A stretch of DNA of 64,000 bases, taken from contig NZ_JAHPZL010000008.1 in NCBI RefSeq assembly GCF_019331795.1, positions 464,605 to 528,604 of the forward strand, in the 5' to 3' direction. The notes under the pieces are model-generated. The model saw nothing but the letters and a program-made list of their open reading frames with translations. It had not been told where the DNA came from and did not search any database. This stretch comes from Austwickia sp. TVS 96-490-7B (lineage in GTDB: Bacteria; Actinomycetota; Actinomycetes; Actinomycetales; Dermatophilaceae). Of this stretch, positions 52,461-64,000 are shown piece by piece (positions within the stretch are counted from its first letter, which is position 1; each line of letters opens with the position of its first letter). The position numbers and the translations under genes are program-made.

Positions 52461-53726
52461 CTAAAGTCGACCCTGCCGCGACACCGCACACAGGGCAGCA
52501 GCCCGAGAGTCAGTCAGTGACGCAATCTGATCCACGACCACCCGATGCACCGCCGCATCGTCCTGTGCTTCTTCCAGATCCACGCGAAACACCGGATCCA
52601 CTCGCCGCACCGGATCAGCCAGGAAGAATCCATGCAACTCCCCGATGATGTCCTCCTGACGCGCCACCACTGCCTGTCGCTCCGGAGAACGCATCACCAG
52701 ATGCGCGGCGAGCGCTTTCAGCAGGAGGCATTCGGTGCGGGTCGACACGGGGATCACCAGTTGGGCCGCGTATCGACGGTGCGGTCCAGGTCCGTACGAC
52801 GCAACGGTGGCTTCTTCGACCTCGGCGACAAAATGCCCGATGAATCGACTGGTCATGTCTTTCAATGCGGCGAGCGCTCGCCGGGAGCCGTCATAAGGCT
52901 GGTCGGGGACGGCGCCGCTGGCGCGGATGCGATCGGTGGCGTCCTGCAGGGCGTCGTCGCTCAGGGTGGGGTCATACCAGTCGCGGGCGACCTCGTACAC
53001 CGGCTGGAGGTCGAGGGGGCTGTCGAGGATGCGGAGGTCGATGAGGCCAGCGGCGACTCCGTCTTCGACGTCGTGCACTGAGTAGGCCACGTCGTCGGCC
53101 CAGTCCATCACTTGTGCTTCGAGGCATGATGGCGGAATGGTGTCGGGGCTGGCCGGTGGGGTCTCTGCTCGGGTCCAGGTGAAGACGTCCAGGTCGTCGT
53201 CGTACACGCCGAATTTGTGGGTGGTTGCTGGTCCGTGGCCTGCCTGCCAGGGGTATTTGGTGACGGCGTCCAAGCTGGCCCGGGTCAGGTTCAGTCCGAC
53301 GGAGCGTCCGTCGGCGCGGAAGCGCTTTGCTTCCAGGCGGGTCAGTAGGCGCCAGGTTTGGGCGTTGCCTTCGAATCCGCCGATGGTGGCACTGAGCTGA
53401 TGTAGCACCCGTTCGCCTTCGTGGCCAAACGGTGGGTGTCCCAGGTCGTGGGCGAGGCAAGCGGTGTCCACGACGTCTGCTGAGCACCCGAGTGCGCCAC
53501 CGAGTTCCCGGCCGATCTGGGCCACTTCCAGGGAGTGGGTGAGTCGGTTGCGGATGAAGTCGTCGGTGTCGGGTTGGAGGACCTGGGTTTTATCGGCGAG
53601 GCGTCGTAATGCTGCGGAATGCACCAATCGTGCTCGGTCGCGCGCGAAGTCGTCGCGGTCGGAGCGTTTCTGTGCTGGATCTTCGGGCAGCCAACGAGCC
53701 CGGTCCGCTGCGTCGTACACGGTCAC
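52461..53726 (-). CDS. dgt: dGTP triphosphohydrolase-like protein
   Basis: HD-domain enzyme that cleaves dNTPs into deoxynucleoside and triphosphate. The 421 residues carry RDRARLVHSAALRRLADKTQV, the HD motif LTHSLEVAQIG...CLAHDLGHPPFGHEGE and DWADDVAYSVHDVEDGVAAG, matching the Dgt-like family of actinobacteria. GTG 53726 is preferred: TAGAGT (53734-53739) is seven bases upstream, indicating a leaderless mRNA. The frame is open to a TTG at 53756 beyond that hexamer. It is the first gene of the dgt-dnaG operon. Confidence 0.93.
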   Translation of the reverse strand: MTVYDAADRARWLPEDPAQKRSDRDDFARDRARLVHSAALRRLADKTQVLQPDTDDFIRNRLTHSLEVAQIGRELGGALGCSADVVDTACLAHDLGHPPFGHEGERVLHQLSATIGGFEGNAQTWRLLTRLEAKRFRADGRSVGLNLTRASLDAVTKYPWQAGHGPATTHKFGVYDDDLDVFTWTRAETPPASPDTIPPSCLEAQVMDWADDVAYSVHDVEDGVAAGLIDLRILDSPLDLQPVYEVARDWYDPTLSDDALQDATDRIRASGAVPDQPYDGSRRALAALKDMTSRFIGHFVAEVEEATVASYGPGPHRRYAAQLVIPVSTRTECLLLKALAAHLVMRSPERQAVVARQEDIIGELHGFFLADPVRRVDPVFRVDLEEAQDDAAVHRVVVDQIASLTDSRAAALCAVSRQGRL

Positions 53727-53733
53727 GTCCCGC

Positions 53734-53739
53734 ACTCTA
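53734..53739 (-). promoter_or_regulatory. -10 element (TAGAGT) of a leaderless dgt promoter
   Basis: TAGAGT on the minus strand followed by seven bases and GTG 53726. Confidence 0.5.
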
Positions 53740-53878
53740 GAGGGGGTGGGCGACAACGGGGCCGTACGACCTGCGGATGTCGTGTTCTAGCGCCGGGAGG
53801 GCCCCGTCCGGCGACACCGGCGCGCGCGGCGTCGTGGGGTGTTCGGTTCCGGTGGACCTGCCCGTTTACTGTTACCGC

Positions 53879-54757
53879 ATGGACCAGCGTCCCTTGATCT
53901 CACCGCTCGAACTCGCTGCACTGCTGCGTAGCGGCCCGGGCAGCGCCCCGTTGCTGCTCGACGTGCGATGGTCATTGGGTTACGACGCCGGGTTTGATGA
54001 CTATATGCAGGGGCATTTGCCTGGTGCGTTGTTCGTCGACCTGGAACGTGACCTGTCTGGCACCGCTTCCGATGGTCACGGCGGTCGCCATCCGATGCCC
54101 CACCCCGATGATTTTGAATTGGACATGGCCGAGTCCGGGGTGGACAACGGTCGCATGGTGGTGGTGTACGACGATGGCCACGGTGTGGCTGCGGCCCGCT
54201 GCTGGTGGGTGCTGCGTCACTTTGGGAAGTTTGATGTGGCGGTCCTTGATGGTGGGTTGCGTCATTGGACTGCGCATCGGTTGCCGGTGGAGAGCGGGTT
54301 GCGCACCATCGAAGAAGGCGATTTTGATCTGGGCCGTGGGGTAGGCCGGGTGGTGGACGCTGACGAGGCCGCCTTGTATGCCGCTGAAGGGGTGCTGATT
54401 GATGCCCGCTCCCCGGAGCGATTCCGTGGGGAAAGCGACCCTGTCGATCTGATTCGTGGTCACATTCCCGGCGCGGTCAATCTGCCGGCGTTGTCTTTGC
54501 TCGCCGCAGATGGCACTTTGCTGCCGGTCGATCAGTTACGGTCGCGCTTTGCTGAGGTGGGCGTGGACGGGTCTCGTCCTGTCGCGACGTACTGCGGTTC
54601 CGGGGTAGCTTCTAGCCTGGTCGCGTTGGCCCTGGCGGTGTGTGAGTTGGACATGTCTGCGGCGATGTATGTCGGATCGTGGTCGGACTGGATCACTGAT
54701 CCGTCCCGTCCGGTGGAGACCGGCGCCGGGCGGGCTGTGGAAGCGTCTCTGGGCTGA
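53879..54757 (+). CDS. sseA: thiosulfate/3-mercaptopyruvate sulfurtransferase
   Basis: Two-domain rhodanese of 292 residues. The inactive N-terminal domain has LLDVRWSLGYDAGFDDYMQGHLPGALFVDLERDL and DNGRMVVVYDDGHGVAAARCWWVLRHFG. The active C-terminal domain has LIDARSPERFRGESDP, GHIPGAVNLPA and the catalytic loop TYCGSGVASSLVAL with Cys near residue 239; CGSGV is the 3-mercaptopyruvate/thiosulfate-type loop. ATG 53879 follows TTTACT by eight bases with no ribosome-binding site, so a leaderless start is possible. It converges on dusB with a shared terminator. Confidence 0.9.
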   Translation: MDQRPLISPLELAALLRSGPGSAPLLLDVRWSLGYDAGFDDYMQGHLPGALFVDLERDLSGTASDGHGGRHPMPHPDDFELDMAESGVDNGRMVVVYDDGHGVAAARCWWVLRHFGKFDVAVLDGGLRHWTAHRLPVESGLRTIEEGDFDLGRGVGRVVDADEAALYAAEGVLIDARSPERFRGESDPVDLIRGHIPGAVNLPALSLLAADGTLLPVDQLRSRFAEVGVDGSRPVATYCGSGVASSLVALALAVCELDMSAAMYVGSWSDWITDPSRPVETGAGRAVEASLG

Positions 54758-54770
54758 TCTTTTTCAGCCC
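54751..54770. terminator. terminator shared by sseA and dusB, overlapping both stop codons
   Basis: GGGCTGA (containing the sseA TGA) pairs with TCAGCCC (containing the dusB stop) around TCTTTT; GTCTC/GAGAC extend the stem outward. The loop adds T residues on one strand. Confidence 0.75.
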
Positions 54771-55996
54771 CCGGAGACGGATAGTTCGGCCTGGGCTAAC
54801 GCAGCTTCATGAGCTGGGCTGAGTTCACGACCGTCTAACCAGCCTTCGGGGAGGCTGACCGCTTTGGCTGATCCAGCTCTTCCCCGCTGTCCCTCCGCGT
54901 CTGCGCCCGGCCAGGGCTGGTCAGGGTCCAGGTCGTCAATCAATGCGTCCAGATCGGTGAGGCTTTCTACCAATGCCAACCGGTGTCGTACGTCGTGACC
55001 GGCGGGAAAACCTTTGAGATACCAGGCGATATGTTTGCGGATATCCCGGCATGCTTTGAATTCGTTGCCCTCGTGGAAATCGACGAGATACCGGGCGTGA
55101 CGGCCCAGGGTGCGGCCTACGTCGCCCAGATTGGGACGCACCCGCACGTCGTACCCCTGGAAAGCGGCGGCGAGATCAGCGAACAGCCACGGCCGCCCCA
55201 GGCAGCCACGCCCGACAACAACGCCGTCGCACCCAGTCTGCTGGACCATGCGCAGTGCGTCTTCTGCGGACCAGATGTCGCCATTCCCTAATACTGGGGT
55301 ACCAGTTACGGCGTCTTTTAAGCGGGCGATCGCAGTCCAATCTGCCTGACCTGAATAATGCTGCGATGCGGTCCTGCCGTGCAAGGCAATCGCCGCGACC
55401 CCTTCATCTTCGGCAATGCGGGCAGCTTCCAGATATGTCAGGTGGTCTTCGTCGATGCCTTTACGCATTTTCACGGTCACTGGGATATCGGCGGCCTGCG
55501 CGGCGCCGACCGCTGCTGAGACGATCTGACCGAAGAGTGTCGACTTCCACGGCAGCGCCGCACCGCCGCCTTTTCGGGTCACTTTCGGCACCGGACACCC
55601 GAAATTCAGGTCGATGTGGTCGGCGAGATCGTCTTCCACGATCATTCGTACGGCGGCCCGCACTGTCGCCGGGTCGACGCCGTACAACTGCACTGACCGT
55701 GGTGATTCTTGCGGGTCGTGGGTGATGAGCCGCATTGACGTCGGGGTGCGTTCCACCAACGCTCGGGTCGTGATCATCTCGCTGACATAGAGGCATCCTG
55801 AACCGTCGATCCCGGTGTGTGCGGCATGCTCGGCGACTGACTCCCGACACAATCGACGAAACGCCCGGTTCGTAATCCCTGCCATCGGCGCCAAAATCAC
55901 TGGAGTCGGGACGACCACCCGACCCAGCCGCAACGCAGGCAAAACTGGGGTGGGAGCAGGGTCAGGAACTGGAGGATCCGCGAGGGCACTGGTCAT
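54764..55996 (-). CDS. dusB: tRNA-dihydrouridine synthase
   Basis: FMN enzyme that reduces uridines in the tRNA D loop. The 410 residues carry VVPTPVILAPMAGITNRAFRRLC, LYVSEMITTRALVERTPTSMRL, SVQLYGVDPATVRAAVRM and the catalytic Cys in DLNFGCPVPKVTRKGGGAALPW. VTVKMRKGID, ALHGRTASQHYSGQADW and GNGDIWSAEDAL follow. ATG 55996 is chosen because the core begins about 35 residues later; the open frame extends far upstream, antisense to the small membrane-protein gene, without start signals. Confidence 0.93.
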   Translation of the reverse strand: MTSALADPPVPDPAPTPVLPALRLGRVVVPTPVILAPMAGITNRAFRRLCRESVAEHAAHTGIDGSGCLYVSEMITTRALVERTPTSMRLITHDPQESPRSVQLYGVDPATVRAAVRMIVEDDLADHIDLNFGCPVPKVTRKGGGAALPWKSTLFGQIVSAAVGAAQAADIPVTVKMRKGIDEDHLTYLEAARIAEDEGVAAIALHGRTASQHYSGQADWTAIARLKDAVTGTPVLGNGDIWSAEDALRMVQQTGCDGVVVGRGCLGRPWLFADLAAAFQGYDVRVRPNLGDVGRTLGRHARYLVDFHEGNEFKACRDIRKHIAWYLKGFPAGHDVRHRLALVESLTDLDALIDDLDPDQPWPGADAEGQRGRAGSAKAVSLPEGWLDGRELSPAHEAALAQAELSVSGG

Positions 55997-56044
55997 GGTG
56001 AAACTAGTGTCCCAGACACCGCTGATGCCTCGCAGCACGATGAG

Positions 56045-56050
56045 TAGGCT
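56045..56050 (+). promoter_or_regulatory. -10 element (TAGGCT) of a leaderless promoter
   Basis: TAGGCT followed by seven bases and GTG 56058. Confidence 0.55.
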
Positions 56051-56057
56051 GACGCCC

Positions 56058-56408
56058 GTGACCGACCCCGCCGTTCCGCGCCCCAGCGACCTGCCGGACG
56101 AGCTGCCGCCTGTCCCCGCACCTGCTCCGGCCTGTTGCAGTACCGATGCCCATGAGCATGCCGTCGATAGCCATCGGAATCGCCAACGACTGGTGGCGAT
56201 CAGTGGCGCGGTAGCTCTAGCTGTCGCCGTGGTCGGGCTGATCATCGGCGGAGGCGTCGGAGCCGCCCTCACGCTGGTCATTGCGATTGGGATCGTGGCC
56301 AGCACGGTCGCGGCCTGGTCTCGGACCACGATGAATGATCGGCTGATCCGCTTCGCGGTCGCTGCCGCCCTGACCGGAATGGCTCTGGTGCGGGCTTTCC
56401 CCCGCTGA
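56058..56408 (+). CDS. small two-helix membrane protein
   Basis: 116 residues: a Pro/Asp-rich cytoplasmic N-terminus (DPAVPRPSDLPDELPPVPAPAPACC), two adjacent transmembrane helices (LVAISGAVALAVAVVGLIIGGGVGAALTLVIAIGIVASTVAAW region) and a third weak hydrophobic stretch LIRFAVAAALTGMALVRAF. No known domain was recognised. The GTG start lies seven bases after TAGGCT, which argues that it is a real, leaderless gene although it is antisense-adjacent to dusB. Confidence 0.7.
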   Translation: MTDPAVPRPSDLPDELPPVPAPAPACCSTDAHEHAVDSHRNRQRLVAISGAVALAVAVVGLIIGGGVGAALTLVIAIGIVASTVAAWSRTTMNDRLIRFAVAAALTGMALVRAFPR

Positions 56409-56426
56409 TCAGGCATTCACCTCCCT

Positions 56427-56470
56427 GAGCGGGCCGGCCCTCAGCCCTAAAGCCACCGGTCGGCCCGCTC
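56427..56470. terminator. bidirectional hairpin between the small gene and argG
   Basis: GAGCGGGCCG and CGGCCCGCTC form a 10-bp stem around a 24-base loop, 18 bases after one stop and 15 before the argG stop. Confidence 0.65.
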
Positions 56471-56485
56471 TACTGACCTGGCTGC

Positions 56486-61424
<4,939 letters not shown>

Positions 61425-61425
61425 C

Positions 61426-63201
61426 TCAGCCCTCCCCGCCGGGGTGCTCCTGCTCCCGCGCCGCAGCCAGATCCGCCGCGCTCACCCCAGCCAACGCCCG
61501 CTCCACTGTCGGGACGCTCGCTAACAGTCGCCGCGTATATGGCTGCTGCGGCGCGGTGAAGATCTCTTCGGTCGTCCCCACTTCGACGACCTGCCCAGCT
61601 TTCATCACAGCCACACGCTCGCACACATGTCTGACAACGGACAGGTCATGCGAGACAAACACCATCGTCAGGCCCATTTCCTCGACGAGGTCTGCCAACA
61701 CATTCAATACCTGCGCACGGACCGACACATCCAACGCGCTGACCGGTTCGTCGGCAAGCAAGATCTGCGGACGGGGACCAATTGCCCGAGCGATCGATAG
61801 CCGCTGGCGCTGCCCCCCAGAAAACTGGTGCGGATATCGCTGCGCCGACACCGGATCGATCCCTACCGCGGATAACACCTCAACAATCCGCGCGTGATGG
61901 TCGGCGGATCCCACCGCGACCAGCGGTTCACGCAGACTGGACTGCACGGTGCGCCGTGGATCGAACGACCCTCTGGGGTCCTGGAAGACCATCTGCAACT
62001 GACGCCGCAAGAAGCCCAACCCGGACTCCGGGCGACCGCTGACCAGCTGCCCGTCGACGTGAACCGTCCCGGCCGTTGGACGATCCAGACCGGCCAACAG
62101 CCGCAGCAAGGTCGATTTGCCACACCCTGATTCCCCGACAATCCCCCACCGTTCGCCGCGACGCATGGTCAGATCGACATCGCGTAATGCCACAACCTGG
62201 GGAGCCGGTCCGCGCCACGCAGTTCGCGGTCGCCGATAGACGCGAGTCAACCCGCTGATCTCGACGTACGGCGATGCTTCATCACCCGGCCCGGGCAGCG
62301 GAGCGGGCAGCGTATCTCTGTCCGCGGAAACGGATGACACCGAAGCTGTCACCGGAGGGGCCACCGCGACATCACCAGGGCGAAGGACCCGAAGGCGGCC
62401 GCGTTCGTCGACATCTCGCAGATCAGAGGCAGCAACGAGCGCCTGAGTGTACTCATGTTGAGGTGAGGTCAACACCTGCCCTACCTCACCGGACTCGACG
62501 ATTTTTCCGTCGCGCATCACAATGACGCGTTCACAGGTCGTCGCCACCACCGCCAAGTCGTGGCTGATGAACAACAGCCCCGTGTGACGCTCCTGCACTC
62601 CGGCCACGATGAGGTCCAGCACATTCGCTTGAACTGTCACATCTAAGGCGGTGGTCGGTTCGTCACAGATGAGCAGATCCGGCGAATGAGCCAAAGCCAT
62701 GGCCAACACCACGCGCTGCCGCTGTCCTCCAGAGAGTTGGTGGGGGTAGGCGCGCACCGCCTGCTCTGGGTCGGGCAACCGTACCTCGCGCAGCAGAGCA
62801 ACGACCTCGTCACGCCCACCCCGGGACGCGTCGCCATGGATGCGCAACGCTTCCGCGACCTGCCTACCCACCCGCATGGTCGGATTTAACGCTGTCATCG
62901 GTTCCTGAAACACCATCCCGAGGCGTCGCCCCCGAAGCGGGGCGAGTTCACGCTCGGTACGGGCGAGGAGGTCACCTCCTTCACCCTGTAACTCCACCGT
63001 CCCAGTGGCCCGCAGCGATTCGGGCAGGAGACCCATCACGGCGAGCGCAGTCAGGGTTTTGCCGGAGCCGGATTCCCCGATCAGGCCGACCCGTTCACCG
63101 CGGGCGATAGACAGGTTGATGCTGTCGACGAGGACGGTGTCGCGGTGGGTGATGGTGAGCCCCCGGACGGTGAGCAACGGCTTTGGTGCGGGGTGGGTCA
63201 T
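61426..63201 (-). CDS. dipeptide/oligopeptide ABC transporter, fused DppD-DppF ATPase
   Basis: 591-residue double ATPase that powers peptide or nickel uptake. The first domain (about 1-265) has Walker A GESGSGKT, signature LSGGQRQRV and Walker B LLICDEPTTALD. The second (about 310-580) has GESGCGKS, FSGGQRQRLSIARAIGPRPQILLADEPVSALD and SHDLSVVRHVCERVAVMKAGQVVEVGTTEEIF. Each domain ends with the oligopeptide-type C-terminal extension. Its ATG overlaps the permease stop (ATGA). Peptide specificity is inferred from the family. Confidence 0.93.
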   Translation of the reverse strand: MTHPAPKPLLTVRGLTITHRDTVLVDSINLSIARGERVGLIGESGSGKTLTALAVMGLLPESLRATGTVELQGEGGDLLARTERELAPLRGRRLGMVFQEPMTALNPTMRVGRQVAEALRIHGDASRGGRDEVVALLREVRLPDPEQAVRAYPHQLSGGQRQRVVLAMALAHSPDLLICDEPTTALDVTVQANVLDLIVAGVQERHTGLLFISHDLAVVATTCERVIVMRDGKIVESGEVGQVLTSPQHEYTQALVAASDLRDVDERGRLRVLRPGDVAVAPPVTASVSSVSADRDTLPAPLPGPGDEASPYVEISGLTRVYRRPRTAWRGPAPQVVALRDVDLTMRRGERWGIVGESGCGKSTLLRLLAGLDRPTAGTVHVDGQLVSGRPESGLGFLRRQLQMVFQDPRGSFDPRRTVQSSLREPLVAVGSADHHARIVEVLSAVGIDPVSAQRYPHQFSGGQRQRLSIARAIGPRPQILLADEPVSALDVSVRAQVLNVLADLVEEMGLTMVFVSHDLSVVRHVCERVAVMKAGQVVEVGTTEEIFTAPQQPYTRRLLASVPTVERALAGVSAADLAAAREQEHPGGEG

Positions 63202-64000
63202 GGCCGGTCGTCGATTCGGGGGTCGAGGAGGTCGCGGGCGCCGTCGCCGAGGAGGTTGAAGCCGAGGACGGCCAGTGCGACGGCAGCGCCCGGGAAGAGC
63301 ACCAGGAGGGGTTGGGTGGCGAGGTAGTCCTGGCCTTCTTGGAGCATGCGGCCCCAGCTGGGTGTGGGGGGTGGGGTGCCCAGGCCGAGGTAGGACAGGC
63401 CTGCTTCGGCGAGGACAGCCATTCCGAAGGACACCGAGGATTGCACGATGACGGTCCCGGCTATGTTGGGCAGGACGTGGCTGAGGGCGATTCGCCAGGG
63501 GCGTCGACCAGCGACTCTGGCGGCCAGCACATAGTCGGTGTTCATGACGTGCAGGGTGCCCGATCGGGCGAGGCGGGCGAAGGCGGGGATGGTGGCGATA
63601 CCGATGGCGAGCATGGCCATGGTGGTGCTGCCGCCGAATACTGCAGCGAACATGATGGCCAGGAGGAGGGCGGGGAAGGCCAGAAGGATGTCGTTGGTGC
63701 GCATCACGAGTTGCTCGAGGAATCGGTGGCGGCTCATTGCGGCGTGGACGCCTAGGGGGACGCCGACGAGGGCGGCGACGCCGACGGAGACCACTCCGAC
63801 GAGCAGGGTGGTGCGGCTGCCGTGCATGAGTCGGCTAAACACATCTCGGCCGAGCGTGTCGGTGCCGCACCAGTGCTCTGTGGAGGGCGGGAGGAGCCGT
63901 GGGGTGTTGTCCACCAGGATCGGATCGTAGGGGGTCCACAGCCAGGAGGTCATGGCCATCAGCACGAGCGAGCTGACCAGGATCAGCCCCAGGGTCAGGG
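63198..64000 (-). CDS. dipeptide/oligopeptide ABC transporter permease (DppC-like), 5' end outside window
   Basis: Inner-membrane subunit of the same importer. The reading frame continues past base 64000. Visible are the periplasmic stretch YDPILVDNTPRLLPPSTEHWCGTDTLGRDVFSRLMHG, typical of DppC, and the helices VGVVSVGVAALVGVPLGVHAA and LLAFPALLLAIMFAAVFGG. The EAA-type loop ATIPAFARLARSGTLHVMNTDYVLAARVAGRRPWRIALSHVLPN follows. It ends SYLGLGTPPPTPSWGRMLQEGQDYL and a final helix. The sister DppB permease and binding protein should lie beyond the window end. Confidence 0.92.
   Translation of the reverse strand, partial: LTLGLILVSSLVLMAMTSWLWTPYDPILVDNTPRLLPPSTEHWCGTDTLGRDVFSRLMHGSRTTLLVGVVSVGVAALVGVPLGVHAAMSRHRFLEQLVMRTNDILLAFPALLLAIMFAAVFGGSTTMAMLAIGIATIPAFARLARSGTLHVMNTDYVLAARVAGRRPWRIALSHVLPNIAGTVIVQSSVSFGMAVLAEAGLSYLGLGTPPPTPSWGRMLQEGQDYLATQPLLVLFPGAAVALAVLGFNLLGDGARDLLDPRIDDRP

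Noticed and set aside
51266-52648. 460-codon open frame antisense to dnaG and extending into dgt
   Set aside because: Arg/Pro/His-rich translation without domain; crosses the ends of two certain genes.

Overview
The window is GC-rich chromosomal DNA from a Gram-positive actinobacterium. The evidence is the gene set and order: lpdA, double-lipoyl sucB, lipB, lipA, DUF4191, RDD, glnA1, then glnE-glnA2; RNase HI/phosphatase, zinc-ribbon protein, nif3; AhpE, DUF3052, homodimeric-type aceE, a PucR/FasR regulator and fabD-fabH-acpP-fabF; plus DUF3145, GuaB1 and polyphosphate glucokinase. Much of this order matches Mycobacterium tuberculosis and Streptomyces, but the gene mix looks more like Micrococcales (Dermatophilaceae or Intrasporangiaceae type). 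The genus cannot be fixed from sequence reading alone.

Layout. 1-12 kb: 2-oxoacid dehydrogenase and lipoate genes (lpdA, sucB, lipB, lipA), with a membrane kinase and an ABC exporter between them, ending in glnA1 behind a four-half-site GlnR box. 12-18 kb: a block that splits the usual glnA1-glnE neighbourhood. It holds a gene of unknown family, a stand-alone KAS III enzyme and a DosS/DosR-like haem sensor and regulator pair flanking a universal stress protein with a DosR-type box. 18-22 kb: glnE and glnA2. 22-29 kb: map, ppgK, guaB1, an exported dimethylformamidase-like protein and the RNase P RNA. 29-35 kb: a minus-strand run of HAD phosphatase, RNB nuclease, RNase HI/phosphatase, zinc-ribbon protein, nif3, tRNA-Val, AhpE and DUF3052. 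35-44 kb: aceE, fasR-like regulator and the type II fatty-acid synthesis operon. 44-50 kb: DUF3145, rtcB, two tRNA genes and between them an AT-richer accessory stretch with an XRE/DUF2975 pair, a lipoprotein and repeats. 50-58 kb: dnaG-dgt, a thiosulfate sulfurtransferase, dusB and argG. 58-64 kb: a three-domain nuclease-helicase placed one base behind a fused oligopeptide ABC ATPase and its permease, which runs off the window.

Functional links. AceE, SucB and Lpd together with LipA/LipB form the pyruvate and 2-oxoglutarate dehydrogenase machinery of actinobacteria. GlnA1, GlnE and the GlnR box form the ammonium-assimilation control unit. FasR and FabDHF with ACP make fatty acids from the acetyl-CoA that AceE supplies.

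A recurring feature is a TANNNT-type -10 hexamer 6-7 bases in front of an ATG or GTG with no ribosome-binding site (lipB, RDD, dosS-like, map, guaB1, fasR-like, lipoprotein, dgt, a small membrane protein, argG). This indicates leaderless mRNAs and was used to choose several starts. No CRISPR array, phage or intact insertion sequence was seen.
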